DNA of 35,319 nucleotides from Paracoccaceae bacterium (GCA_027484915.1 JAIXSA010000079.1:1-35319); one strand, 5' to 3'; positions 25,116 through 32,895 are shown, numbered from the stretch's first letter. Program-made: numbers and translations. Notes: generated by a model not told the origin, from the sequence alone.

Positions 25116-26303
25116 CTACGCCTGCTGTGCGGCCTCGCCGGTCTTGACCTCGGCCGGCGCGGGCGACTTCTGGGTCATCAGACCCCAGAGGAAACCCCCG
25201 GTAAAGCTTTGCAGACCCAGCGCCGACAGCACCGCCACCAGCGAGGCTGCGCGGGTGATCGTGCCGGGGTCGATCGGCCCGAAATCGTTTGCCGCCCAGT
25301 GTCCGACCGAGGCGGCGGTAGCGACCAGCGCCAGCACCAGGAAGATCGCCCCGCCCTTGCAGGCGCTTTCGACCGACAGCCGTTCGCGCAGACGTTCGAA
25401 CCGCGGTGAGGTCGGCAAAAGGTTCATCCGGACCGCGAACTGCCGGGCCAGCGCGTGGAACCACATCAGCTGGAAGCCGATGATTATGAAGGTCGCGGCA
25501 AAGATCATCGCACCGGTGTCCAGCGTCAGCGCACCCAGATCCAGCGGCCTGAAGAGAAGCGGCAGGAACAGCGCAGAACCCAGCGCGAACAGCATGGCGC
25601 CGGGATACAGGAACAGGCTGAACGGCGCGAAGGTGAGAAGCAGCTTCAGATGCCGCCAGCCGTCGTGCCAGGTCCGCAGATGCGGCTTGCGCGACCGGCC
25701 ATCGGGCTTCAGCGTCGTCGGAACCTCGCCAATTCTGAGGTCGGCCATCGCGGCGCGCATCACCATCTCGGGGCAGAATTCCAGCTGCTCGGTGATCAGG
25801 TTCAAGGCTAGGATCTTGTCGCGGACAAATCCGCGCAGACCGCACTGGAAGTCCCCGACCGGCGCGCCATACAGGACCCGCCCGATGAACGACAGCACCG
25901 GATTGCCCAGGTAGCGGTGCAGCAGAGGCATCGCGCCGGGTTCGATCCCGCCCCGGAAGCGGTTGCCCATCACCAGATCGGCCCCGCCGCGCAGTGCATC
26001 GACGAAGCCGTCCAGCCGCGAGAAATCATAGCTGTCGTCGCTGTCGCCCATGATCACGAAGCGGCCCTTCGCCGCCGCGATCCCGGTGGACAGCGCGATC
26101 CCGTTGCCCTTGCGCGGCGCCAGCACAACGCGCGCGCCATGCGCCTCGGCGATCTCGCGGCTGCCGTCGGTGGAGCCGTTGTCGGAAATCAGCACCTCGC
26201 CCTTGATGCCCGTCCGCGCGAGGAACCCCTTGGCCTTGTCGATGCAGGTGCCAAGCGTCTCTGCCTCGTTCAGGCAGGGCATCAGGATGGTCAATTCCAG
26301 CAT
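25116..26303 (-). CDS. Family 2 glycosyltransferase, DPM1/GtrB-like, membrane-anchored
   Basis: A 395-residue enzyme likely to transfer a sugar from a nucleotide donor to polyprenyl phosphate. The GT-A domain has LMPCLNEAETLG, DNGSTDGS (41-48) and the metal-binding MGDSDDSYDF (Asp87-Asp90); GDFQCGLRGFVRD is typical of DPM1-like enzymes. The C-terminal part (about 235-385) has four hydrophobic segments, as in GtrB. The start MLELTILMPCLNE at 26303 is preferred over a longer in-frame reading that adds unrelated sequence. It diverges from the GT-C/GtrA pair across a 242-bp intergenic region. Context suggests it makes the lipid-linked sugar used by those proteins. Confidence 0.88.
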   Translation of the reverse strand: MLELTILMPCLNEAETLGTCIDKAKGFLARTGIKGEVLISDNGSTDGSREIAEAHGARVVLAPRKGNGIALSTGIAAAKGRFVIMGDSDDSYDFSRLDGFVDALRGGADLVMGNRFRGGIEPGAMPLLHRYLGNPVLSFIGRVLYGAPVGDFQCGLRGFVRDKILALNLITEQLEFCPEMVMRAAMADLRIGEVPTTLKPDGRSRKPHLRTWHDGWRHLKLLLTFAPFSLFLYPGAMLFALGSALFLPLLFRPLDLGALTLDTGAMIFAATFIIIGFQLMWFHALARQFAVRMNLLPTSPRFERLRERLSVESACKGGAIFLVLALVATAASVGHWAANDFGPIDPGTITRAASLVAVLSALGLQSFTGGFLWGLMTQKSPAPAEVKTGEAAQQA

Positions 26304-26545
26304 TGCCGAATCCCTGTTGCGCCAATCGGGCCAATTGGCTGGCGTTGTTGCGGATTTCACTGTGCAACTGTGCCGAAAATGCGGCGAGATGCGGCGGGAA
26401 AAGCGGTTTTGCGCGCCAGGTGTCTTGGAAGCGAAGGAATTTCGCCACAGGGATGACTGTTTCCGGCGACAAAGCTATCCCTGCCTAAGCCTTACTTTCC
26501 GTCCATTCCGCGAAACAGCGAATCTGTGAATCCCCCGTGACGCCC
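26304..26545. other. Divergent intergenic region between the two glycan gene units
   Basis: 242 bp with lower GC than its surroundings in the second half. It must hold the promoters of the glycosyltransferase (minus) and the GT-C-like gene (plus). I see no clear -35/-10 pair, no strong hairpin and no ribosome site of note in front of either gene. Confidence 0.4.
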
Positions 26546-28342
26546 ATGTCCGACTCACACCCGAACCTGATCCGTTGGATCTGTCTGGGTGCCATTGTCC
26601 TGATCGTCCTCAATGCCGCCCGCACCTGGCCCGAGGTCGGAAGCCTGCTGTTCAGGTCCGACAACGACGACCTGATGCGCCTCGTGCAGGTCCGCGACTG
26701 GCTGGGCGGGCAGGATTGGTTCGACACCCGTCAGTACCGCGTCCTTCCGCCCGAGGGCATCTCGATGCACTGGTCGCGCTATGTCGACGCCGGGATCGCG
26801 ACGGTTCTGGTCCCCGCCTCGTGGCTTTTGCCCATGCCGCAGGCCGAACTGCTGACACTCACGGTCTGGCCCAGTCTTCTGGCCTGCCTGATGGTGCTGC
26901 TGATCGGTCTGGGAACCAACCGGCTGTTCGGCCCGATGGCGGCGTTGGGCGCGCTGGTGGTGTTCCTGACCTGGGGCAAGCTGAGAGGCGAGTTCACACC
27001 CCCCCGGATCGACCATCACGGCATCCAGATGCTTTGCGTCACGGCGGCCTTCTACCTGGCCATCCTGCACGGGCGTCGCCGGCTGTTTGGGGCGTTGGCC
27101 GGTCTGGCGACGGCGCTGTCGCTGGCGGTGGGGCTGGAAATGCTGACGATCCTTGCCCTGATCCCCGGCTTCGTGGCGCTGCGCCATGCCTTCGACCAAC
27201 CCGGCTCGGGCGATTGGCTCTTGGGGTTTGTAGCGGCACTGGCCGTGGGTGCGCCGCTGCTGATGGCCGGCCAGACCGCGCCGGGGGCCTGGGGGGTGAT
27301 GTACTGCGACGCGCTGGCCCCTCCGGTCCTGGCTCTTGCCGCCACGGGGATCGCCGCGACCCTGGTGCCGGTGCTCGCGGGTCGCCTCCTGCGGGGCCCA
27401 GCGGTGCGGCTTGTGACGATGGCGGCGTTCGTCGGTCTTGGTCTGTGGCTGTCTGCGCCCCTTCTGACCCCGTGCCTTGGCGGCCCCTATGCCGATGTCC
27501 CGCCCGAGGTCCGCGCCCTGATCGAAAGCCGCATGATCGAGGCGCTGTCCGCGTTCGAGCTGATCCGGCTCATGCCCGACATGCTGGCCCGGTCGCTGCT
27601 GCCGCCTCTGGTCATCATGGCCTGCTCCCTTGTCGCGGCCGCCCTGCTCTGGTCGCGCCTTGAGGCCGGGCAAAGATCCGCCCTGCTGCTGGGCGTCCTG
27701 ATCGCGTTTGCCGGGCTGGCCGTGGCGATCCTGCAGATCCGGGCGACCACCCTCATGGTTCCCGCCGTACCGCTTCTCGGCGGGTTCCTGGTCCACGCCT
27801 TCCTGCAGATTCCCCGCACCAGTCCCTGGCGGCTGCCCGCCGTCCTGATGCTGGCCGCCGCCACCCCGACCGCTGTCGAGGAGGGCGTTTCCTACGTCTT
27901 GGCTCGCGCAGCGCCGACGCCCACGTTGACTGCCCAGACGCAATCCGCCCCCACCCGATCACCGGCAACCTGCCGCAACCCCGCCGCTATGGCCGAGCTT
28001 GCCAGCCTTCCGACCTCTACCCTGTTCTCGGCGCTGAACCTGGGCACCACGATCCTGGCATACACGCCGCATTCCGTTGCGGCCGCCCCCTACCACCGCA
28101 GCCCCGAGGCGTTCTGGAACGGCATCGCCGCCCTGGAAAGTGAGGCCGACATGCGCCTTGCGCTGGCCCGGTCGCGGGCCGATTATCTGGTGCTCTGCCC
28201 CGGCGATGCGGCCAAGCCCTATGCGGCTGTCCTTCTTGGCGGTACGCTGCCCGACTGGCTGACCGATGTCACCGGGGACCGGCGCGAGCTGCGCGTCTAC
28301 CAGGTTGACCACGCCCGTCTGGCGGGGTCCGACGGACAATGA
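26546..28342 (+). CDS. Polytopic membrane protein, GT-C-like glycosyltransferase candidate
   Basis: A 598-residue protein with about ten or more membrane segments and a soluble C-terminal part (about 470-598). The first extracytoplasmic loop, after the first helix, contains FRSDNDDLMRLVQVRDWL (acidic cluster at 39-42) followed by PPEGISMHWSRYVD. Such an acidic loop is the hallmark of GT-C enzymes (STT3, PMT, ArnT), which use lipid-linked sugars on the outer face of the membrane. Exact family not recognised. The start may be GTG 26537 or ATG 26546; neither has a good ribosome site and ATG is given. It overlaps the GtrA-family gene by 4 bp (ATGA). Inferred role: transfer of a polyprenyl-linked sugar to a surface glycan or protein. 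Confidence 0.75.
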   Translation: MSDSHPNLIRWICLGAIVLIVLNAARTWPEVGSLLFRSDNDDLMRLVQVRDWLGGQDWFDTRQYRVLPPEGISMHWSRYVDAGIATVLVPASWLLPMPQAELLTLTVWPSLLACLMVLLIGLGTNRLFGPMAALGALVVFLTWGKLRGEFTPPRIDHHGIQMLCVTAAFYLAILHGRRRLFGALAGLATALSLAVGLEMLTILALIPGFVALRHAFDQPGSGDWLLGFVAALAVGAPLLMAGQTAPGAWGVMYCDALAPPVLALAATGIAATLVPVLAGRLLRGPAVRLVTMAAFVGLGLWLSAPLLTPCLGGPYADVPPEVRALIESRMIEALSAFELIRLMPDMLARSLLPPLVIMACSLVAAALLWSRLEAGQRSALLLGVLIAFAGLAVAILQIRATTLMVPAVPLLGGFLVHAFLQIPRTSPWRLPAVLMLAAATPTAVEEGVSYVLARAAPTPTLTAQTQSAPTRSPATCRNPAAMAELASLPTSTLFSALNLGTTILAYTPHSVAAAPYHRSPEAFWNGIAALESEADMRLALARSRADYLVLCPGDAAKPYAAVLLGGTLPDWLTDVTGDRRELRVYQVDHARLAGSDGQ

Positions 28343-28719
28343 GCACCTTCGTCCGCTTCCTGCTGGTTGGCGGCTCGCTGGCGCTGGTCTATGCCGTCGT
28401 GGCTGCGGTTGCCACCTCGCAACTGCCCTGGCCCAAGGGTCTCTCGGCCGGGGTCGCCTGGATCGCCTGCATCCCCTTCGGCTTCTGGTGCCACCGCCAC
28501 CTGACCTTCCCCGGCAGCGCCCGCCGTCCCTTTGCGCTGGGCCTTTATGCGCTGACCCAAGTCATGGGCATCGGCATCGGCGCGGGCACGAGTTTTCTCT
28601 TCGCCACCGGCCGGTTCTGGCCTGATCTTTTCATCCATCTTTGCGCTTCGGCCCTGGCCGCCGTGGCAAGCTACCTGATCAACCGCAACCTCACCTTTCC
28701 CGATGATCGGTCTGCCTGA
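28339..28719 (+). CDS. GtrA-family membrane protein (putative lipid-linked sugar flippase)
   Basis: A 126-residue protein with four hydrophobic segments and the GtrA look: FVRFLLVGGSLALVYAVV at the start, a charged CHRHLTFPG loop in the middle and SYLINRNLTFPDD at the end. GtrA proteins are thought to flip polyprenyl-phosphate sugars across the inner membrane. Its ATG overlaps the stop of the GT-C-like gene (ATGA at 28339-28342), so the two are translationally coupled. With the divergent GtrB-like enzyme this gives the three usual parts of a gtr glycosylation module. No terminator is seen after it before the DUF2853 gene. Confidence 0.88.
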   Translation: MSTFVRFLLVGGSLALVYAVVAAVATSQLPWPKGLSAGVAWIACIPFGFWCHRHLTFPGSARRPFALGLYALTQVMGIGIGAGTSFLFATGRFWPDLFIHLCASALAAVASYLINRNLTFPDDRSA

Positions 28720-28848
28720 GGCCCGCGCAGCCCATGCAACAGCGGTGCACAACTGACGTGTCGCGCGCGAAATTCCCCTTTCTTACCGATATTGGCGGCA
28801 CTACGGTTTCTTCGTTAACGATCACGGTTCCATTCAAGGGAGACAAGA

Positions 28849-29190
28849 ATGGGCAAGAGGGACGAACTCATTTCCAAATACGCCGATGACCTGAAGACCA
28901 AGTGCAAGGTGACGCCCGACATGGCGCTCTTGACGAAAGTCACGATTGGCTGCGGCCCATCGATCTATGACAATGACGCGCAGACCGTCGCTGCTTCGGA
29001 CAAGGACGAGCTGGAGCGGATCAAGGCCAATTTCCTGATCAAGAAGCTGGGGCTTAAGGATGGGCCCGCCCTGATGGACGGCATCAATGCCGCTGTCGAA
29101 ACCTATGGCAAGTCCGAGCGCAACAAGTTCCGCGCCGTGTTCTATTACCTTCTGGTCAAACATTTCGGCCGCGAAGCCGCCTACAAGTAA
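28849..29190 (+). CDS. DUF2853 family protein
   Basis: A 113-residue soluble, highly charged helical protein (MGKRDELISKYADDLKTKCK). I recognise it as DUF2853 from the run VTIGCGPSIYDNDAQTVAAS and the end FRAVFYYLLVKHFG; its function is unknown. It has a strong ribosome site (AAGGGAG, 6-base spacing) and a 129-bp leader with a GTTAAC site, so it is probably expressed alone. A terminator hairpin follows 23 bp after the stop. Confidence 0.88.
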   Translation: MGKRDELISKYADDLKTKCKVTPDMALLTKVTIGCGPSIYDNDAQTVAASDKDELERIKANFLIKKLGLKDGPALMDGINAAVETYGKSERNKFRAVFYYLLVKHFGREAAYK

Positions 29191-29213
29191 CCCGACCGCA
29201 GACACCGAATTTC

Positions 29214-29242
29214 AGGCCCGTGCCCGCAAGGCGCGGGCCTTT
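29214..29242 (+). terminator. Terminator of the DUF2853 gene
   Basis: AGGCCCG (29214-29220) pairs with CGGGCCT (29234-29240), and inside it GCC pairs with GGC across mismatches, followed by TTT overlapping the end of the stem. It is 23 bp past the stop codon. Confidence 0.7.
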
Positions 29243-29340
29243 GCCTGGGAACGCATTGGATTTGAGGCAAAGCCTCGGCAAAGCGCGCTTGCCGGTTCGG
29301 GGGGATTCGGGGCATCAAAGGCAAGTCAGGGCAGGACGCC

Positions 29341-29436
29341 CGGGACCCTTATACTACAGATCACGTGCGGTGCTTGGGGTGTGCGCGTGGGGTGGATGAA
29401 GGGTCCCGTAGGGGTGCGGGGCCCTTCATTCTTTTT
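29341..29436 (+). ncRNA. Candidate small or regulatory RNA with alternative pairing
   Basis: CGGGACCCTT (29341-29350) is perfectly complementary to AAGGGTCCCG (29399-29408). That second segment is also the left arm of a strong terminator whose right arm is CGGGGCCCTTCAT (29417-29429), so the two pairings exclude each other. A TATACT hexamer at 29350-29355 could be a -10 box for an RNA of about 75 bases starting near 29362, but no good -35 is seen. No plus-strand gene lies downstream; the next gene is convergent. Expression and boundaries are inference. Confidence 0.35.
29396..29436 (+). terminator. Strong intrinsic terminator not attached to any visible gene
   Basis: A 13-bp stem, ATGAAGGGTCCCG (29396-29408) with CGGGGCCCTTCAT (29417-29429), one T-G wobble, an 8-base loop, then TCTTTTT. 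This is the best plus-strand terminator in the window. It lies 206 bp past the DUF2853 stop, which already has its own terminator. Confidence 0.9.
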
Positions 29437-29508
29437 GTGATCCGAGAGTGTTCTGTTGGTGGCTGTCCGGCAAGGTGTGGCGACGGTGCGGGCTTCGTGC
29501 GTCTCCCG

Positions 29509-29892
29509 TCAGAGTGTCGGTTTCCAGACCCCTGCCAGATGCGTGGCCTCTGTATCTCCCGGCCAAGGCGGCATCGTGATGCAGATGAACTTCAGGGGCA
29601 TATCACCCACATTGCGATACTGAAACGCCGTGCCCACAGGAATGTCGATGGACACGCCCGGTTGAAGGGACGTCACCCGCTCTTCCACGGCATCCTTCCG
29701 CCAGATTTCACCCAGGCCTTCCAGCACGAACCAGAACTCGCTGACCGTGGCGTGAATGGTCGCCCGGTTGACCTGACCGGGGGGAACGGTGCTGTGGATC
29801 ATGTTTGCCGTCGCGCCATCCATGAGGAAGCGGATATCGGCACCGGCAGGCGACTTCGCGTCAGGCAATGCGGGAAGGCGCGTCTCTTTCAC
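29509..29892 (-). CDS. Cupin-domain protein
   Basis: A 127-residue single-domain cupin. The first motif region is HSTVPPGQVNRATIHATVSEFWFVLEG and the second SIDIPVGTAFQYRNVGDMPLKFICIT. Metal-ligand positions are partly altered: His in ATIHATVSE and Glu in SEFW are present, but the second motif has Gln-Tyr-Arg where a His is common. It could be a metal-poor or sugar-binding cupin; no substrate can be named. The start is GTG 29892, since the nearby upstream ATG is closed by a stop after three codons; GGAG lies upstream. It is downstream of the DUF1761 gene on the same strand, 76 bp away, across a 20-bp palindrome. Confidence 0.83.
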   Translation of the reverse strand: MKETRLPALPDAKSPAGADIRFLMDGATANMIHSTVPPGQVNRATIHATVSEFWFVLEGLGEIWRKDAVEERVTSLQPGVSIDIPVGTAFQYRNVGDMPLKFICITMPPWPGDTEATHLAGVWKPTL

Positions 29893-29942
29893 AAGCCCAT
29901 CTCCAAACGAACTGGACCTGGGTCAGACTCCGTAGCCCGTAG

Positions 29943-29962
29943 GGTGGGCGGATCCGCCCACC
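29943..29962. repeat. 20-bp perfect palindrome, REP-like extragenic element
   Basis: GGTGGGCGGA followed immediately by its reverse complement, preceded by CCCGTA. It lies 6 bp after the DUF1761 stop. The form GTAGGGTGGGC...GCCCACC resembles extragenic palindromes that I recall as repeated in many proteobacterial genomes. Only this copy is found in the window. It could fold as an 8-bp stem with a GATC loop but lacks a U-tract. Confidence 0.6.
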
Positions 29963-29968
29963 GTCCGG

Positions 29969-30364
29969 TCAGAAGGCGTTCAGCACAGCGCCCATGATCG
30001 TGCAGCCGACGACGCTGTTGACCCCGTCGATCACGGTCAGCGATGGCTTCCGCATCGCGAAGGCATAGTTCATCGCGACCCAGGGCGTGATCAGGAACGC
30101 TCCGACGCCGAACCCGGCGATGGCTCCGCCGCCGACTGTCGTGACGCCAGACGCGCCCAGCAGATGCCGCATCATGCCGGCGACCAGTACCATGGCGACC
30201 AGCCCCACCACGAAAGGCATCGCGCTGCCGTTGCCCTGCGGTCTGCCGTTAGCGTCCACCGCAATTTCGGCCGCCGCAATCCAGGGCCTGGACATCGACA
30301 TGTACCAGCCCGCCCCGAAGGCGAACGCGGCGATTGCCGCCGCGATGACGTTTAGAAATTCCAT
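29969..30364 (-). CDS. DUF1761 family membrane protein
   Basis: A 131-residue small integral membrane protein with four hydrophobic segments (about residues 4-22, 46-66, 73-95, 110-130). The opening EFLNVIAAAIAAFAFGAGWY and the later AGFGVGAFLITPWVAMNYAF are typical of DUF1761, whose function is not known. The start MEFLNVIAAA at 30364 has AGGGAGGGAC just upstream and is preferred to an in-frame Met 36 bases earlier. It lies 54 bp downstream of aroC on the same strand, with no terminator seen between them. Confidence 0.85.
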   Translation of the reverse strand: MEFLNVIAAAIAAFAFGAGWYMSMSRPWIAAAEIAVDANGRPQGNGSAMPFVVGLVAMVLVAGMMRHLLGASGVTTVGGGAIAGFGVGAFLITPWVAMNYAFAMRKPSLTVIDGVNSVVGCTIMGAVLNAF

Positions 30365-30418
30365 GACTGTCCCTCCCTGTTTTCGGGAAGCATGCCGCAA
30401 ACTCGGCAGTCGGGGAAG

Positions 30419-31519
30419 TCAGCCGATGCGGCCCCTGACGCCGCCGGTCTGGCCCCGGTCCAGCAGAAGGTGATCCAGCAACACGCAGGCCATCATCGCC
30501 TCGCCCACTGGTACCGCACGGATGCCGACGCAGGGGTCGTGGCGGCCCTTGGTGATCAGTTCGACCTCCTGGCCGCCCTGGGTCACCGTCTGGCGCGGCG
30601 TCAGGATGCTGGAGGTCGGCTTCACCGCGAACCGGCACACCACCGGCTGGCCCGTCGAAATCCCGCCTAGGATACCGCCCGCGTGGTTCGAGAGGAACCC
30701 CGGCCCGTCCGGGCCCATCCGGATCTCGTCCGCATTCTCCACGCCCGTCAGCGCCGCTGCCGCCATCCCCTCGCCGATCTCCACGCCCTTCACGGCGTTG
30801 ATCGACATCATCGCCGAGGCCAAGTCCGAATCCAGCTTGGCATACAGCGGCGCACCCAGCCCTGCCGGGACGCCTTCTGCCACCACCTCGATCACCGCCC
30901 CGACCGAGTTGTGGGACAGCCGCAGTGCATCCAGGTATTCGGCCCACTCCACGGCAGCCACCGCGTCCGGCACCCAGAACGGATTCTGCTCGATCTGAGC
31001 GGCATCGAACCGCGACCGGTCGATCCCCTTCGTCCCCATCTGCACCATGTACCCGGTGATCTTCAGCCCCGGCACCAGCACCGCCAGCGCAGCCCGCGCC
31101 ACGCCCCCCGCGGCGACCCGCGACGCCGTCTCGCGCGCCGAGGACCGCCCGCCGCCCCGGTAATCCCGGATGCCGTACTTCTGGTGGTAGGTGATATCCG
31201 CATGCCCCGGCCGGAAGGACTGCGCGATCTCGCCATAGTCCTTCGACCGCTGGTCGGTGTTCTCGATCATCAGCTGGATCGGGGTGCCGGTCGTCCGCCC
31301 CTCGAACACGCCCGACAGGATGCGGACCTCGTCCGGTTCCTTGCGCTGGGTGGTGAATTTGTTCTGTCCCGGCTTCCGGCGGTCCAGCCAGGGCTGGATG
31401 TCCACCTCGCTCAGGGACACGCCCGGAGGGCATCCGTCCACCGTGCAACCGATGGCCGGCCCGTGGCTTTCGCCCCAGGTGGTGACGCGGAAAAGGTGGC
31501 CGAAGGTGTTCAGGCTCAT
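30419..31519 (-). CDS. aroC: Chorismate synthase
   Basis: Last enzyme of the shikimate pathway: converts EPSP to chorismate with reduced FMN. The 366-residue protein has all signatures: [18 protein letters not shown] (17-34), [16 protein letters not shown] with [21 protein letters not shown], and the later [18 protein letters not shown]. Length is standard. Start [20 protein letters not shown] at 31519 fits the family exactly and has GAGGA 8 bases upstream; nine extra in-frame codons upstream are rejected. A 9-bp leader hairpin lies 16 bp before the start codon. Confidence 0.98.
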   Translation of the reverse strand: MSLNTFGHLFRVTTWGESHGPAIGCTVDGCPPGVSLSEVDIQPWLDRRKPGQNKFTTQRKEPDEVRILSGVFEGRTTGTPIQLMIENTDQRSKDYGEIAQSFRPGHADITYHQKYGIRDYRGGGRSSARETASRVAAGGVARAALAVLVPGLKITGYMVQMGTKGIDRSRFDAAQIEQNPFWVPDAVAAVEWAEYLDALRLSHNSVGAVIEVVAEGVPAGLGAPLYAKLDSDLASAMMSINAVKGVEIGEGMAAAALTGVENADEIRMGPDGPGFLSNHAGGILGGISTGQPVVCRFAVKPTSSILTPRQTVTQGGQEVELITKGRHDPCVGIRAVPVGEAMMACVLLDHLLLDRGQTGGVRGRIG

Positions 31520-31535
31520 GTCAGGTCCTCGCTTG

Positions 31536-31567
31536 GGCAAGGGCATACAGGCCGTGCCGCCCTTGCC
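31536..31567 (-). promoter_or_regulatory. Hairpin in the aroC leader
   Basis: GGCAAGGGC (31536-31544) and GCCCTTGCC (31559-31567) are perfect reverse complements with a 14-base loop, so the aroC message could fold here just ahead of its ribosome site (GAGGA). No U-tract follows. No short peptide rich in aromatic codons was seen, so classical attenuation is not supported. Confidence 0.4.
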
Positions 31568-31638
31568 ACAAGCCCCGCCAGCCGCGAATTTCCACCGACT
31601 CCGGCCCTGCGGTCACGCTTCCGTGAAAATTCCACCGT

Positions 31639-31747
31639 GCCGGGGGTTGAAATGTCGTACCCCGGCCCCACCTTTGGCTCTGCGGGCCGGGCCCCTCTGA
31701 CGACACGTGTCGTGATGTCGGACCGCATCGAGAAATCGTGCTCGATG
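31639..31747. promoter_or_regulatory. Cluster of inverted repeats upstream of terC
   Basis: Three dyads in 110 bp: GCCGGGG/CCCCGGC (31639-31645 with 31660-31666), the uninterrupted 14-bp palindrome ACGACACGTGTCGT (31700-31713), and CATCGAG/CTCGATG (31726-31732 with 31741-31747). They lie 67-175 bp before the terC start, in the 294-bp divergent gap to aroC. The 14-bp palindrome has the look of a dimer-binding operator. No yybP-ykoY riboswitch was recognised. Confidence 0.4.
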
Positions 31748-31813
31748 TCACGCCCGGCGCTCTGCCCCTCAGAAGGCTGACCACTCGACGCACCCGAATA
31801 GAGGTTCACGGGG

Positions 31814-32836
31814 ATGGATTTCCTCTTCTACGAGTTCGTCAACAAGCCCTTGTGGCTGTGGCTGATGTTCCTGACCATCGTCATCGCGTTGATGATCTTC
31901 GACCTTGGCGTTCTGCACAAGGACGACCACGAACTTGGCGTGGCCGAAAGCCTGAAGCTTTCCGCCTTCTACATCGCCATCGCCATCGCCTTTGGCGGCT
32001 ACATCTGGTGGGCTTGGCAGAACGGCACGCTGGTCACCAGCGACGGCACCAACCCGGTCGCGAGTTACTTCCAGGGCTACATCATCGAGAAGGTCCTCTC
32101 GATCGACAACGTCTTCGTCATCAGCCTGATCTTCGGCTACTTCGCCATTCCCCGGAAATACCAGTACCGGGCGCTGGTCTGGGGCATCATCGGCGTGATC
32201 ATCCTGCGTGGCATCATGATCGCCATCGGGGCCGAGCTGATCTCCAACTACGGCTGGGTCACGCTGGTCTTCGCCGCCTTCCTGGCCTTTACGGGCATCA
32301 AGATGCTTGTGGTGCCGGAAGGCGACACCGACGTGTCGAAGAACCCGGTCGTGAAGCTGACCGCGAAGTACATGAACGTGACGAAGGACCTGCACGGGCA
32401 GAAGTTCTTCGTCCGCCAGCCGCACCCGACCACGGGCAAGCTGGTCCTCTTCGCGACGCCGCTCTTCGTCGCGCTGATCGTCATCAACTTCGCCGACCTG
32501 ATCTTCGCCGTCGACTCGGTGCCCGCGATCTTCCTGATCACCACGGACACCTTCATCGTCTACACCGCGAACATCATGGCGATCCTTGGCCTGCGCGCCT
32601 TGTACTTCGCGCTGGCAGCCCTGGTGCACCGCTTCCACTACCTGAAGTACGCGCTGGCCGTGGTGCTGATCTTCATCGGCCTCAAGGGCTTCTACAGCTA
32701 CTTCTTCGGCAAGTTCGACCCCTACCTGTCGCTGGCGATCACCATCGGCATCATCGTGGCGGGCATCGTCTACTCGTTGTGGAAGACCCGCGGTGATGAC
32801 GACGACCACGGGACCAAGGTCAAGGCGGCCGAATAA
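31814..32836 (+). CDS. TerC-family integral membrane protein (Alx-like)
   Basis: A 340-residue protein with about nine membrane segments. The TerC family includes E. coli Alx and is linked to metal ion (manganese, tellurite) handling. Family features: LTIVIALMIFDLGVLH with the conserved Asp in the first helix, EKVLSIDNVFVISLIF, and the second copy of that acidic motif, FADLIFAVDSVPAIF, followed by TANIMAILGLRALYF. The C-terminus is a charged cytoplasmic tail (GDDDDHGTKVKAAE). Start ATG 31814 has GAGG 9 bases upstream. An unusual cluster of inverted repeats precedes it. A clear terminator follows 29 bp after the stop. Confidence 0.93.
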   Translation: MDFLFYEFVNKPLWLWLMFLTIVIALMIFDLGVLHKDDHELGVAESLKLSAFYIAIAIAFGGYIWWAWQNGTLVTSDGTNPVASYFQGYIIEKVLSIDNVFVISLIFGYFAIPRKYQYRALVWGIIGVIILRGIMIAIGAELISNYGWVTLVFAAFLAFTGIKMLVVPEGDTDVSKNPVVKLTAKYMNVTKDLHGQKFFVRQPHPTTGKLVLFATPLFVALIVINFADLIFAVDSVPAIFLITTDTFIVYTANIMAILGLRALYFALAALVHRFHYLKYALAVVLIFIGLKGFYSYFFGKFDPYLSLAITIGIIVAGIVYSLWKTRGDDDDHGTKVKAAE

Positions 32837-32865
32837 GTCCGCCAGATCAGGCAGGCAGAGCAGGT

Positions 32866-32894
32866 GCCCGTCCCGATAGCTCGGGGCGGGCTTT
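32866..32894 (+). terminator. Rho-independent terminator of terC
   Basis: GCCCGTCCCGA (32866-32876) pairs with TCGGGGCGGGC (32881-32891), one T-G wobble, 4-base loop, followed by TTT. It ends 2 bp before the stop codon of the convergent sulfatase gene. Confidence 0.88.
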
Positions 32895-32895
32895 C

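Larger units (their letters stand above)
29243..29508. other. Gene-free stretch rich in hairpins
   Basis: Part of the 318-bp gap between the DUF2853 gene and the cupin gene. No credible coding sequence is seen. It holds GAGGC-AAA-GCCTC (29264-29276), then the near-palindrome CGGCAAAGCGCGCTTGCCG (29276-29294), then a TTCGGGG direct repeat (29296-29302 and 29306-29312), then the terminator/antiterminator region described separately. From 29437 to 29508 I see nothing notable. Confidence 0.5.

Noticed and set aside
26555-27943. Long minus-strand frame opposite the GT-C-like gene
   Set aside because: Composition is Gln/Arg/Gly/His-rich without any fold signature, whereas the plus strand encodes clean membrane helices.
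29290-29310. tRNA T-loop-like GGTTCGGGG
   Set aside because: No acceptor, D or anticodon stems could be built around it.
31520-31813. yybP-ykoY (manganese) riboswitch before terC
   Set aside because: The conserved GGGGAGUA-type core was not found; only inverted repeats of other sequence are present.
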